Program-made: the position numbers and the translations under genes
In this document: positions 1 through 6,168 of the stretch, piece after piece
How the letters are laid out: each line of letters opens with the position of its first letter
How positions within the stretch are numbered: the first letter of the stretch is position 1
The notes under the pieces: generated by a model
Databases searched by the model: none
Told to the model about the DNA's origin: nothing
What the model saw: only the letters and a program-made list of their open reading frames with translations
DNA from: Actinomycetes bacterium
GTDB lineage: Bacteria; Actinomycetota; Coriobacteriia; Coriobacteriales; Eggerthellaceae
Assembly: GCA_023395755.1 (NCBI GenBank)
Contig: JAEWYG010000244.1
Span: 1-11,910 of the forward strand
Length of the DNA stretch: 11,910 bases
Reading direction: 5' to 3'

Positions 1-116
1 AACAATGGCCTAATTTTTCACGCCCAAAATGGTGAGCTTTTCTGGGTAATAAACCTCACATAAACCTTTACAGATCTTTAAAATAAATCGAAATCAACTC
101 TTGACTCCGGATAACA

Positions 117-136
117 GGTCTGACCCCAGAGTTTTA
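117..136 (+). repeat. CTGACCCCAgAGTTTT motif, left copy
   Basis: The sequence GGTCTGACCCCAGAGTTTTA matches a second copy at 3545-3563 at 15 of 16 core positions, in the same orientation. The two copies lie outside the transposase-comM-dprA-xre block. A short conserved motif next to an HUH transposase could be its recognition or end sequence. GGTCTGACCCC-type words are familiar to me near Y1 transposase genes in other bacteria, but I recall this only from memory. Confidence 0.5.
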
Positions 137-158
137 CCGTGAATAAACTATGAAATAC

Positions 159-189
159 TTGACAAGAATAATTTCAAGGAAATTATTCT
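159..189 (+). promoter_or_regulatory. Promoter-like site overlapped by an 11-bp palindrome
   Basis: A consensus -35 box TTGACA lies at 159-164. It is followed at 17-19 bases by ATTATT/TATTCT-like -10 candidates (182-189). The whole spacer and -10 region is a perfect inverted repeat, AGAATAATTTC at 165-175 and GAAATTATTCT at 179-189 with a 3-base centre. This is the expected geometry for an operator that blocks a promoter. If active, it would give a leader of about 160 bases before the transposase gene. The -10 is not close to consensus. Confidence 0.4.
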
Positions 190-275
190 AAAAAGCGAAA
201 CATGGTTTCCATGTGAGTCGAAAAGGTTTATAGTGCATCCCTAAGGTATCAGAAACGATATATAGATGTTGGACG

Positions 276-300
276 TGGCCGGAAAGCGGCCATATATTTT
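276..300 (+). terminator. GC hairpin followed by a T-rich tract in the leader
   Basis: TGGCCG (276-281) pairs with CGGCCA (287-292) around a GAAAG loop, followed by TATATTTT. The stem is only 6 bp and the T tract is interrupted. It may be a weak terminator or attenuator between the distal promoter at 159 and the transposase, or a REP-like hairpin recognised by the transposase. Confidence 0.3.
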
Positions 301-306
301 ACTTTG

Positions 307-328
307 ATTATATCAATAATGATATAAT
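307..328 (+). promoter_or_regulatory. Proximal promoter-like site with TATAAT inside a palindrome
   Basis: ATTATATCA (307-315) and TGATATAAT (320-328) form a 9-bp perfect inverted repeat with a 4-base centre. The right arm contains a consensus -10 box, TATAAT at 323-328. The -35 region is poor (TACTTT or TTTACT near 298-305). Transcription from here would start near 335, just ahead of the transposase ribosome binding site. As at 165-189, the -10 lies in the right arm of a palindrome. Confidence 0.4.
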
Positions 329-354
329 TATCGGCTTGGATGAAAGGGGAGGGG

Positions 355-960
355 ATGGCGCGAAAAACAAGACCGTGGTACCCGGGGGCTGTTTATCACA
401 TTATGGCGCGAGGTAATCACCAGCAAGACATCGTTGGCGATGAGTCCGATTTTGAGGTGCTGCTTGAAATGCTCAAGCGGACATCACTGAGGTATGGAAC
501 TTCTATTCATTCGTTTTGCCTTATGACCAACCACTATCATCTTTTGATTGAGACGACCGATGAGCCTGTCTGGAAGATAATGAAACAGCTCAATCAGCAC
601 TACGCTGAGTACTTTAATTCGAAACACCAATGCGTCGGGCATCTCTTTCAAGATCGTTATCGTTCGGCTCTCGTGAAGGATACTCCTTATTTTCTCTCTG
701 CGAGTCGCTATATACACCTCAATCCAGTAAAGGCACGCATGGTTGATTATCCTCAGGCTTATAGGTGGAGTAGCTATGGCTCGTTTGTAGGTACTGATCG
801 GCTTAATTTTGTTGTTACTGATAAGGTACTCGGATGTTTTCAAGACCCCCAAGTTCTTCGCTATCGAGATTTTGTAGAAGGTGAGCTACTTGCGACAAAC
901 CGTGAATTTGCACAGTCGAACGTGCATTTTGGGGATGAGGCCGAATGGCTACCTTGGTAA
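355..960 (+). CDS. REP-associated tyrosine transposase (Y1/IS200-like HUH)
   Basis: This is a 201-residue single-strand DNA transposase of the RAYT/TnpA-REP type, which cuts and rejoins single-stranded hairpin sequences through a covalent tyrosine-DNA bond. The metal-binding HUH motif is clear at TNHYHLL, with histidines 60 and 62. The catalytic tyrosine is most likely Tyr83, in QHYAEYFN, with Tyr86 as the alternative. The family signature GHLFQDRYRS follows at about 95-104, then YIHLNPVKA. The length is normal and there is no frameshift, so it may be active. I chose ATG 355 (MARKTRPW) because GGGGAGG sits directly upstream and because family members start this way. An in-frame ATG at 340 lacks a ribosome site. 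The last 16 bases overlap the start of comM, which suggests co-transcription. RAYTs are usually single-copy domesticated genes, not spreading insertion sequences. Confidence 0.88.
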   Translation: MARKTRPWYPGAVYHIMARGNHQQDIVGDESDFEVLLEMLKRTSLRYGTSIHSFCLMTNHYHLLIETTDEPVWKIMKQLNQHYAEYFNSKHQCVGHLFQDRYRSALVKDTPYFLSASRYIHLNPVKARMVDYPQAYRWSSYGSFVGTDRLNFVVTDKVLGCFQDPQVLRYRDFVEGELLATNREFAQSNVHFGDEAEWLPW

Positions 961-2489
961 AAAGTTTTGCCACTCAAGGGGTGGATGGCTATCAGGTAGA
1001 GATCGAAGTCGTTTTGTTAGAGGGCGCTCCGATGCTTTCGATCATTGGCCTTGGTGATCAGGCGGTGCGTGAGGCGGGAGATAGAATTCAGTCTGCCCTT
1101 TATACAAGCGGCTATGATTTTCCCAAAAGACGCGTGATCATTAATCTTGCACCCAGTTCGAAAAAAAAATTTGGTTCACACTTTGATCTTGCGATGGCAA
1201 TTGGCGTGCTTCAAGAGGCATCTGCCATAGGTGCTAAGAGTTTGGCTGACTACGGCTTTATTGGGGAGCTATCGCTTGATGGAAGCATTCGCCCCTGTAC
1301 GGGAGTGTTTCCTATGGTTGTAACAGCTCAAAAGTCTGGTGTGAAAAAAGTGATCGTTCCTCCGGGAAATAGTGCTGAGGCATCGCATGTCAAAGGAGTT
1401 GAGGTGCTGTGTTTTGAAAACCTGCAAGATGTGATTCGCTGTTTAGAGGGAGGCAACGTTCGGTCAACTATGATTTCTGAGCAGACTAATAGTGAGAGCG
1501 ATGTGTTATCTGATGTATTCGATTTTGCGGATGTGCATGGGCAGGAGGAATTAATTGATGCGGTAGTTTTGGCTGCAGCAGGAGGTCATAACATACTTAT
1601 GATTGGTGAGCCGGGTTGTGGTAAGACTATGGTTGCTCAGCGCATTCCTACCATCTTGCCTCAGATGAGTGAGTCTGAGATGCTTGAGGTTACAAAGATA
1701 CACAGCATCGCTGGCCTTATTGCCGCAAACGAGGCTCTTCTTACGCAGCGCCCCTTTCGAGCTCCTCATCATAATGCTTCTTTGAATGCGCTTATAGGGG
1801 GAGGAGTGAATGCTTTTCCGGGTGAGGTTTCGCTTGCGCACAACGGCGTTTTGTTCCTTGATGAACTCGGTGAATTTCCTCGAAGAATTCTCGATGCGCT
1901 CAGACAGCCCATCGAAGACAAGAAGGTTACTATTTCTCGAGTGAACGGAACCAACACCTTTCCCGCAGCTTTTATGTTTGTAGCTGCTATGAACCCGTGC
2001 CCCTGCGGGTACTATCCTTCCCGCCGCTGCAAGTGCAGCGATTACGAAATTGTGAAGTATCGTGGAAAGATATCTGGGCCGATTTTGGATAGGATCGACA
2101 TACAGAAAAACGTGCGCGCTGTCCCTTATTTTGAAATAGATGATGGGGTGAATCCAAGGTCTTCAAATGAGCTGCTCAGGCTTGTTATGGGCGCGCGAAA
2201 GACTCAACAGGCGAGGTATAAAAAGGACGAGTATGTGAACTGTAATGCTCAAATGGGTGTCGATCACATCAAAGAGTTTTGTACGCTTGATTCTCTCAGT
2301 AAATCACTACTTAAGCAGGCGTGTGATACCTACGGCTACAGTGCTCGCGTGGTGCATAAAATGCTGCGCTTGGCTCGAACTTCGGCCGATTTACGTGCTT
2401 CTGAACATATAGATAAAAGGGATATCGAAAGAGTTCTTTCGTGCAGAGACTTTGATCGATGTGCAAGTGAACTTTTGGTGGTCTCGTGA
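945..2489 (+). CDS. comM: ComM/YifB family Mg-chelatase-like AAA+ ATPase
   Basis: This is a full-length 514-residue protein of the ComM (YifB) family. In transformable bacteria ComM is a hexameric helicase that extends branch migration during integration of incoming DNA. The N-terminal domain (to about 170) has the family run GLGDQAVREAGDRIQSAL and INLAPSSKKKFGSHFDLAMA. Walker A is GEPGCGKT (221-228), Walker B is VLFLDE (302-307), a four-cysteine cluster CPC...CKC lies at 352-364 and the DRID arginine-finger region at 382-385. The C-terminal Mg-chelatase domain includes SARVVHKMLRLARTSADL. All key residues are present. The start at 945 lies inside the transposase gene, with GATGAGG ahead of it. 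The stop TGA overlaps the dprA start. ComM next to DprA is a common arrangement and points to recombination of imported DNA. Confidence 0.93.
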   Translation: MATLVKSFATQGVDGYQVEIEVVLLEGAPMLSIIGLGDQAVREAGDRIQSALYTSGYDFPKRRVIINLAPSSKKKFGSHFDLAMAIGVLQEASAIGAKSLADYGFIGELSLDGSIRPCTGVFPMVVTAQKSGVKKVIVPPGNSAEASHVKGVEVLCFENLQDVIRCLEGGNVRSTMISEQTNSESDVLSDVFDFADVHGQEELIDAVVLAAAGGHNILMIGEPGCGKTMVAQRIPTILPQMSESEMLEVTKIHSIAGLIAANEALLTQRPFRAPHHNASLNALIGGGVNAFPGEVSLAHNGVLFLDELGEFPRRILDALRQPIEDKKVTISRVNGTNTFPAAFMFVAAMNPCPCGYYPSRRCKCSDYEIVKYRGKISGPILDRIDIQKNVRAVPYFEIDDGVNPRSSNELLRLVMGARKTQQARYKKDEYVNCNAQMGVDHIKEFCTLDSLSKSLLKQACDTYGYSARVVHKMLRLARTSADLRASEHIDKRDIERVLSCRDFDRCASELLVVS

Positions 2490-3256
2490 TGGATGATGAT
2501 CTTTTTTGGATCTGGCTTACGTTGCTTCGGGGCGTAGGCCCCAGGGCCCAGCATGAATTGCTAGCTCGGTTCAAAACTCCTTGTGGTGTGTACGAGGCTG
2601 ATATGATTGATCTGGTTTCGGTGACGGGGATTGGCGAGAGCAAGGCGCGTCTTATTGCTGAGGAGCGCGTGCAGGCTAGGGCGCGAGCGGTTTGCAATCG
2701 ATGTAGTGAACTTGGCATCGATATCCTTACACCCGATAAGCCTCTGTTTCCTCAGTCGTTTTGCAATGGTTCCTCGTTGCCACTTGTTCTGTATGCGCGG
2801 GGCTCTGTGGATCGACCCATTTCTGGTGTGGGAATAGTCGGCGCGAGGCGCTGCTCTAGGGAGGATCGAGATAATGCTGCTCGATTGGCCAGCCAGTTCG
2901 TGATGCGGGGTGATTGCGTGATAAGCGGGATGGCTAAGGGGGTTGACTCGTACGCACATACGGCTTGTATTCTTGCAGACGGCTTCACTATTGCTGTTCT
3001 TGGTTGTGGGGTCGACCTTTGCTATCCTCCAGAGCATGGCCTTTTGATGCAGCGCATTATCGAACAAGGTCTTGTTATTTCGGAATATCCGCCCGCAACG
3101 CCGCCTGTACGCTATCATTTTCCCAAGAGGAATCGTCTTATTGCGGCGTTGTGCACTGATCTTTATGTTGTTGGTGCTCAGAAGGGCAGTGGGGCGCTTA
3201 TCACCGCGCAATATGCCGTCCAGTTTGGAAAGAAGGTGCATTATGTCAATGCGTGA
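2489..3256 (+). CDS. dprA: DNA-processing protein DprA, C-terminally truncated
   Basis: DprA binds single-stranded DNA entering by transformation and loads RecA on it. This copy has about 255 residues, whereas DprA is usually about 290-380. It has an N-terminal helix-hairpin-helix region (about 10-60, including VTGIGESKA), then the Rossmann-like domain: VGARRCS (about 117-123), SGMAKGVDSYAH (about 146-157), GCGVDLCYPPEH (about 172-183), FPKRNRLIAAL (about 211-221) and GSGALITAQYA (about 233-243). It ends at GKKVHYVNA, exactly where the family continues with an AVPG segment and a G-(S/T)-N-x-L-I motif. That last part of the Rossmann fold and any winged helix are missing. The start ATG 2489 overlaps the comM stop as TGATG; a GTG at 2486 is possible. 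The end overlaps the XRE gene by 14 bases. It is either a decayed gene or an unusual short DprA. Confidence 0.85.
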   Translation: MDDDLFWIWLTLLRGVGPRAQHELLARFKTPCGVYEADMIDLVSVTGIGESKARLIAEERVQARARAVCNRCSELGIDILTPDKPLFPQSFCNGSSLPLVLYARGSVDRPISGVGIVGARRCSREDRDNAARLASQFVMRGDCVISGMAKGVDSYAHTACILADGFTIAVLGCGVDLCYPPEHGLLMQRIIEQGLVISEYPPATPPVRYHFPKRNRLIAALCTDLYVVGAQKGSGALITAQYAVQFGKKVHYVNA

Positions 3257-3539
3257 ATATGCTTGTATCGATCTAACTAACACCGAACCAGATGAAGTTA
3301 TTCTTCTTGCCCATCAGATAAAAGATGAAGAAATATCTCGGGTAAAACAAGAGCTTATGCGTGAGCGTGAGCGACAAGGTCTTACACAGCGCGAAGTGGG
3401 GGAGACCGCCGGAATAAAAACTCCCAATGTAACTCGCTTAGAGGCATCTGACTACGCACCGAGTCTTGTTGTTTTAGAGCGCTACGCCCTCGCGCTCGGC
3501 AAAGTGATTCGGTTAGAACTTGTTGATGCGGAAAGGTAA
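3243..3539 (+). CDS. XRE-family helix-turn-helix protein, antitoxin-like
   Basis: This is a 98-residue protein with a helix-turn-helix of the XRE/HigA type at about 38-62 (RERERQGLTQREVGETAGIK, then PNVTRLE), followed by SLVVLERYALALGK, a typical end of antitoxin HTH domains. It probably binds DNA and may once have neutralised a toxin encoded upstream, as HigA does for HigB. Here the upstream gene is truncated dprA, not a toxin, so the partner appears lost. The start ATG 3243 is preceded by AAGAAGGTG. A second ATG at 3249 is possible. The frame stays open upstream to 3072, but that part is read inside dprA and does not belong to the protein. The stop lies just before the right CTGACCCCA motif. 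Confidence 0.75.
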   Translation: MSMREYACIDLTNTEPDEVILLAHQIKDEEISRVKQELMRERERQGLTQREVGETAGIKTPNVTRLEASDYAPSLVVLERYALALGKVIRLELVDAER

Positions 3540-3544
3540 TAGAG

Positions 3545-3563
3545 GCTGACCCCAAAGTTTTTA
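3545..3563 (+). repeat. CTGACCCCAaAGTTTT motif, right copy
   Basis: GGCTGACCCCAAAGTTTTTA repeats the motif at 117-136, with one mismatch in the 16-base core and the same orientation. It begins six bases after the XRE stop codon. On the other strand it abuts the stop codon of the 52-codon gene fragment, so it marks a sequence junction between the transposase-comM block and the RHH/DUF6036 block. Confidence 0.5.
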
Positions 3564-3719
3564 TGCATCCCGAAATTCAGGTACTGAGGTAGCTCTAAAC
3601 CTTACGACGTTGATGAAGAAGTTACTGTCTTTATCGAGCAAAGCATCAAACACACCAAGTGATTCAAGCTCGTCATCGGGCTCGAGGTACTCCGAAATAA
3701 AAATACCGTCGGAATGCAT
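3561..3719 (-). pseudogene. 52-codon N-terminal fragment of an unknown protein
   Basis: A small reading frame runs from ATG 3719 to TAA 3561, with GAGAG ahead of its start. Its peptide contains EYLEPDDELESLGVFDALLD and then KDSNFFINVVRF and VPEF. From memory this resembles the N-terminus of a longer (over 150 residues) hypothetical family with a FDALLD(K)DSNFFIN signature, but I cannot name the family. It stops right after PEFRDA, where the CTGACCCCA motif begins, so it looks like a gene cut off by recombination at that site. It follows the DUF6036 gene by 22 bases on the same strand and could be co-transcribed. Confidence 0.45.
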
Positions 3720-3741
3720 AATCTCTCAATTCTTAAGGGGT

Positions 3742-4290
3742 CTATTCAGCGGTCAAGTCGGTTTCTTTTTTCTGCAGGTATTGTTGGAATAATTCGATTG
3801 TGAAGAAATGGGCCATAGGCGTAAGCCTTTGGGGTGCGATATTTCTTTCGATGATGTCGAAGAGCTGCTCTTCGCTTTCGACGTTGAGGTACTCTATGAA
3901 AAACAGCGCATCGTCTCGATCCTTGCCTACGAGTCGGGCTGATGTCAGCTTCATTGCCAACATTGCCTCCGCATCGGGCATTCGAACGGTGAGGTTTCCG
4001 TATTCACGAATCGTCACCAACTCCATTCGCGATGTGTCGATGAAGCCCTTCGCCGCATCGTTGAGCCAGTCGTCTTCGAGTCCTTCTCGGGTTGCTATGT
4101 TTCGGGCGATCTCATTGATTGGTCCAATCGGGGCAAAGAGGCCGTCGAGGTCTTTCGTGGAAGGTCTCGCCTCGTAGACCATCGTCATAACAGCCCCGCC
4201 ACAGATAACGATTTCTCCCGTGACGTCACGCTTTTCCATTTCGTCGTTTATTTCTTGTAGGAAGCGCTCGATGTCGTCTTTAGTAATCAT
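3742..4290 (-). CDS. DUF6036-type nucleotidyltransferase, putative toxin
   Basis: This 182-residue protein is related to the nucleotidyltransferases of AbiEii/MenT type and best fits DUF6036. The GG pair at 31-32 (ICGGAVMTMVYEARPSTKDLD), the acidic pair Asp47 and Asp49, and the later run LAMKLTSARLVGKDRDDALF (about 111-130) make up the expected active-site layout. In related toxin-antitoxin systems such enzymes add nucleotides to tRNA or proteins; the substrate here is unknown. I chose ATG 4290 (MITKDDIERF) because the family begins this way and it leaves a 13-base gap to the RHH gene. A start at 4344 would overlap that gene by 41 bases. No strong ribosome site precedes 4290, so translation is probably coupled to the upstream gene. 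Confidence 0.78.
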   Translation of the reverse strand: MITKDDIERFLQEINDEMEKRDVTGEIVICGGAVMTMVYEARPSTKDLDGLFAPIGPINEIARNIATREGLEDDWLNDAAKGFIDTSRMELVTIREYGNLTVRMPDAEAMLAMKLTSARLVGKDRDDALFFIEYLNVESEEQLFDIIERNIAPQRLTPMAHFFTIELFQQYLQKKETDLTAE

Positions 4291-4303
4291 GGAAAAGTCT
4301 CGT

Positions 4304-4813
4304 CTAAGCTCGCGACAGTACGTTGTCGCCAAGGAACATGCCATGGCATCGAAACTCCATAGGCGTCGTCTTCTCGAGATACGCTCGGAAGTCGGGGTTT
4401 TCGGTATTCATTCCGTAAACCGGATCCGGAGCCACGTATCGTTCTGAAAGCGCCCATTTGGGAACGGGCAGGGAATTGTCGTGCGCAAGCTTGTGAGCGG
4501 TCGCTGCTAAAAGACAAAGCCAATACGTGGTATTTGGGCCTCTCCAATCTGGCTCCTCACTTATCAAGCCGGCCTTGTCGTCTGAATGAGAAAAATCATC
4601 TAGAAACTGACCGTAAAGAAGATCCGGGTCTTCTTCGACAGCTCGGTCGGCCAATTCGGCTAGCGAAAGGCGTTTCCTTTCATTCATTAAAAGAAAGGTC
4701 CCTGCAGATTTCCGCACAACGTCGGAAAACGTCATACCATGATGACGGGCATATTGCTCAATCGCGCTCTCTTCGACTTCGGAGAAACGTATTGCACGCG
4801 GTTTTGTTTTCAT
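4304..4813 (-). CDS. Ribbon-helix-helix protein with partner domain, putative antitoxin
   Basis: This 169-residue protein has an N-terminal ribbon-helix-helix DNA-binding segment at about 1-40: a basic strand (PRAIRF), a first helix (EVEESAIEQYARHHG), then MTFSDVVRKSAG. An acidic linker is followed by a second domain at about 95-169 with PVPKWALSERY and PMEFRCHGMFLGDNVLSRA. A C-terminal segment of that kind commonly precedes DUF6036 genes, to my recollection, and may bind or mask the nucleotidyltransferase. The start is well placed, with AAAGGA 7 bases upstream and the 35-base palindrome immediately before that. The likely role is an antitoxin and autorepressor for the downstream gene. This is inferred from order, domains and operator. 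Confidence 0.7.
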   Translation of the reverse strand: MKTKPRAIRFSEVEESAIEQYARHHGMTFSDVVRKSAGTFLLMNERKRLSLAELADRAVEEDPDLLYGQFLDDFSHSDDKAGLISEEPDWRGPNTTYWLCLLAATAHKLAHDNSLPVPKWALSERYVAPDPVYGMNTENPDFRAYLEKTTPMEFRCHGMFLGDNVLSRA

Positions 4814-4825
4814 GGCTAGGTCCTT

Positions 4826-4860
4826 TCACACTTGTGATACACAATGTATCACAAGTGTGA
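4826..4860. promoter_or_regulatory. Perfect 35-base palindrome, likely RHH operator
   Basis: TCACACTTGTGATACA (4826-4841) is repeated as its exact reverse complement at 4845-4860 around a CAA centre. It lies 12 bases upstream of the RHH gene and overlaps where its promoter must be. Each arm contains a TTGTGAT half that could bind one RHH dimer, so autoregulation of the module is the simplest reading. There is no T tract, so it is unlikely to be a terminator. Confidence 0.75.
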
Positions 4861-5058
4861 GTGTGTTGCTATAGGTGAAGCTTACGGAGTTCTTTGGCTT
4901 TCGGGTGTTCAGTGGCGATTGAGTGGTTCAAGCGCTTTGCTTCCGTGTAGCACCATTACCGGTGCGTTCATCGGAAAGATAGAGGATACTGGTGTAGAGT
5001 AGATTGCTTCAAATGATTTCCGCTATCGAAATCACAATGATTATCTGGCTTTGTGAAG

Positions 5059-5093
5059 AACGCTCCAAAACCACGCAAAGGTTTTGGAGCGTT
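5059..5093. repeat. 14-bp perfect stem-loop
   Basis: AACGCTCCAAAACC (5059-5072) and GGTTTTGGAGCGTT (5080-5093) form a perfect stem around ACGCAAA. On the + strand TTC follows the stem, not a long T run, so it is at best a poor terminator. The survival of a perfect stem in an otherwise eroded region suggests either recent arrival or function, for example as a terminator for the module to its left or a mobile-element remnant. Confidence 0.55.
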
Positions 5094-5335
5094 TCGAAAC
5101 GGCTCTATTTTTACCCTGCATCAGGTCTTTGCACGGAACTCGCGGGTTCGTGGAAGATCGGCTCTCCTGTATCCAGCTCGACGATGGCGAACAACTCGAA
5201 GACACAGCATTGTGGCCTGTGAGCTTCTTTGACACGATGCTTGTCGGCTGCGGCATAGAGGTCCCTATGGGTGTCGCATCGCGCTTTCAGGTGAGCATAT
5301 TCCTTTATGCTGAGAAAAAACGCACTTCAACATAG
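5084..5335 (+). pseudogene. Possible DUF192-like remnant
   Basis: An 83-codon open frame contains ALFLPCIRSLH, an acidic QLDDGEQLED patch, then ALWPVSFF and GCGIEVPMGVASRF. The order resembles the DUF192 pattern (LxPCxSxH, then FLDxxGxVL, then LExPAG), but the hydrophobic core TFxMRFPIDVxFLD is not preserved. There is no ribosome site, and the frame starts inside the stem-loop. If it is DUF192 it is badly eroded, and chance similarity cannot be excluded. Confidence 0.2.
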
Positions 5336-5380
5336 TGTTTTGCATCGTTGTCCGTGTAGGTAGAAGCGTCTTGTCTCGCA

Positions 5381-5599
5381 TTGTGTCAATCTTTGCGATG
5401 CTTTTACAGCCTTTTCTCTCGAGCTGCTGGATGGCTTTCCTCGAAACGTCAGAAGCAAAGACTCCTGTTCAAACCGGGTATTACTTGTTATTGGCAGATA
5501 CGTATTGACCGAGACCTGATTGCCTTCGATGAATGGGCCGATTTAGGTTTGTGCAAATCTCGCGGAGACTTACAAATGCAACCCATAAATCTCCGATAG
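5381..5599 (+). pseudogene. Sugar transferase (priming glycosyl-1-phosphate transferase) C-terminal remnant
   Basis: Within this frame, 5447-5551 encodes RQKQRLLFKPGITCYWQI, then DLIAFDEWADLGL. This is close to the conserved C-terminal KPGITCYWQISGRSxLSFDEWxxLDL region of bacterial sugar transferases (WbaP/RfbP type), which load the first sugar of a polysaccharide onto undecaprenyl phosphate. The GR-S part is degraded to RIDRD, and neither the N-terminal membrane helix nor the catalytic region is present. It is a small piece of a lost polysaccharide gene, a typical trace of cell-surface gene turnover. Confidence 0.6.
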
Positions 5600-5652
5600 A
5601 TTTACCGATTATCTCAAAAGGTTACCGCTGCGCCTTCTCCGCGGCAGTTTCA

Positions 5653-6078
5653 GATTCGTGGATGCTGGCTTTCGTCAGCCCACACTTCGATTGATTCGGC
5701 ATGAGGTTTATCGCTGTGCAGAAGCGAGTCTACGAGCACACACGCACAGCCCAACTCGAAGCCCATCCGGCAATATCCTCGTGCTGAAGAACAGGTGTTG
5801 CGTTCCATAAGCGGAGAAGTGGTACGGGAGTTGGAGGGGGCTGGTAGGGGAGTGATGGCGCTGACAAAATTCGATTGCCATGCTAGATTACGTTGATGGG
5901 GAATTGTCGCACCTACCCAAAAACCTTTCTCTTCGCATGGACAAGGATTATGTCTGTTGCATTGTGTATCTGGCGCTACCGAGAAACATTGAATCGGGTC
6001 ATCGTAAACTATGGTGTCGCTGCGGTCGATGAACTCACTTTTCGAGAAGCGCTTCTTGTACGATGCATTGTCGATCTT
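5653..6078 (-). other. 142-codon stop-free frame without a usable start
   Basis: Between stop codons at 6079-6081 and 5650-5652 the - strand has a stop-free frame of 142 codons. It has no ATG, GTG or TTG near its beginning; the first ATG is far inside. It reads YKKRFSKSEFIDRSDTIVYD, followed by a cysteine-rich CNRHNPCPC stretch. I do not recognise it. It may be a gene that lost its start, or a chance shadow of an eroded + strand gene. Confidence 0.2.
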
Positions 6079-6168
6079 TTACGTTTACTCATCGATTCAG
6101 CTGAAGCTAGTCGATGTTTGTATACAATTTAGCGCCTTAGCCCTTTTGAACAGAAGAGGAAACGTCCG

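Larger units (their letters stand above)
1..339. other. Upstream non-coding region of the transposase-comM operon
   Basis: No gene is seen in bases 1 to about 110, in either direction. From about 117 to the transposase start the DNA is AT-rich and dense in structure: the CTGACCCCA motif (117-136), a TTGACA box with an 11-bp palindrome (159-189), a 6-bp hairpin ACATGG/CCATGT (200-214), a GC hairpin followed by TATATTTT (276-300) and a 9-bp palindrome carrying a TATAAT box (307-328). This reads as a regulatory leader, not decayed coding sequence. Confidence 0.6.
4861..6168. other. 1.3-kb decayed region with no intact gene
   Basis: No intact, plausible gene is seen here. Short open frames exist on both strands, but they lack ribosome sites and family-like composition. 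Recognisable scraps are a sugar transferase C-terminus (5381-5599) and perhaps a DUF192-like piece (5084-5335). A 14-bp stem-loop lies at 5059-5093. The rest, especially 5600-6168, is interpreted as eroded coding DNA of unknown origin. Confidence 0.6.

Noticed and set aside
3072..3242. Upstream extension of the XRE frame
   Set aside because: It is read inside the conserved DprA sequence, in another frame, and has no ribosome site; the start at 3243 has one.
2561..3283. Long 240-codon open frame on the - strand
   Set aside because: It is antisense to dprA, has no family-like motifs, and the + strand frame is clearly a real DprA.
3561..3721. Imperfect 13-base inverted repeats (TTATGCATCCCGA and TCGGAATGCATAA, 12 of 13) bracketing the 52-codon fragment, as in a miniature transposable element
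   Set aside because: The arms coincide with the first and last codons of a protein-like frame, no target duplication is visible, and a gene truncated at the CTGACCCCA motif explains the segment better.
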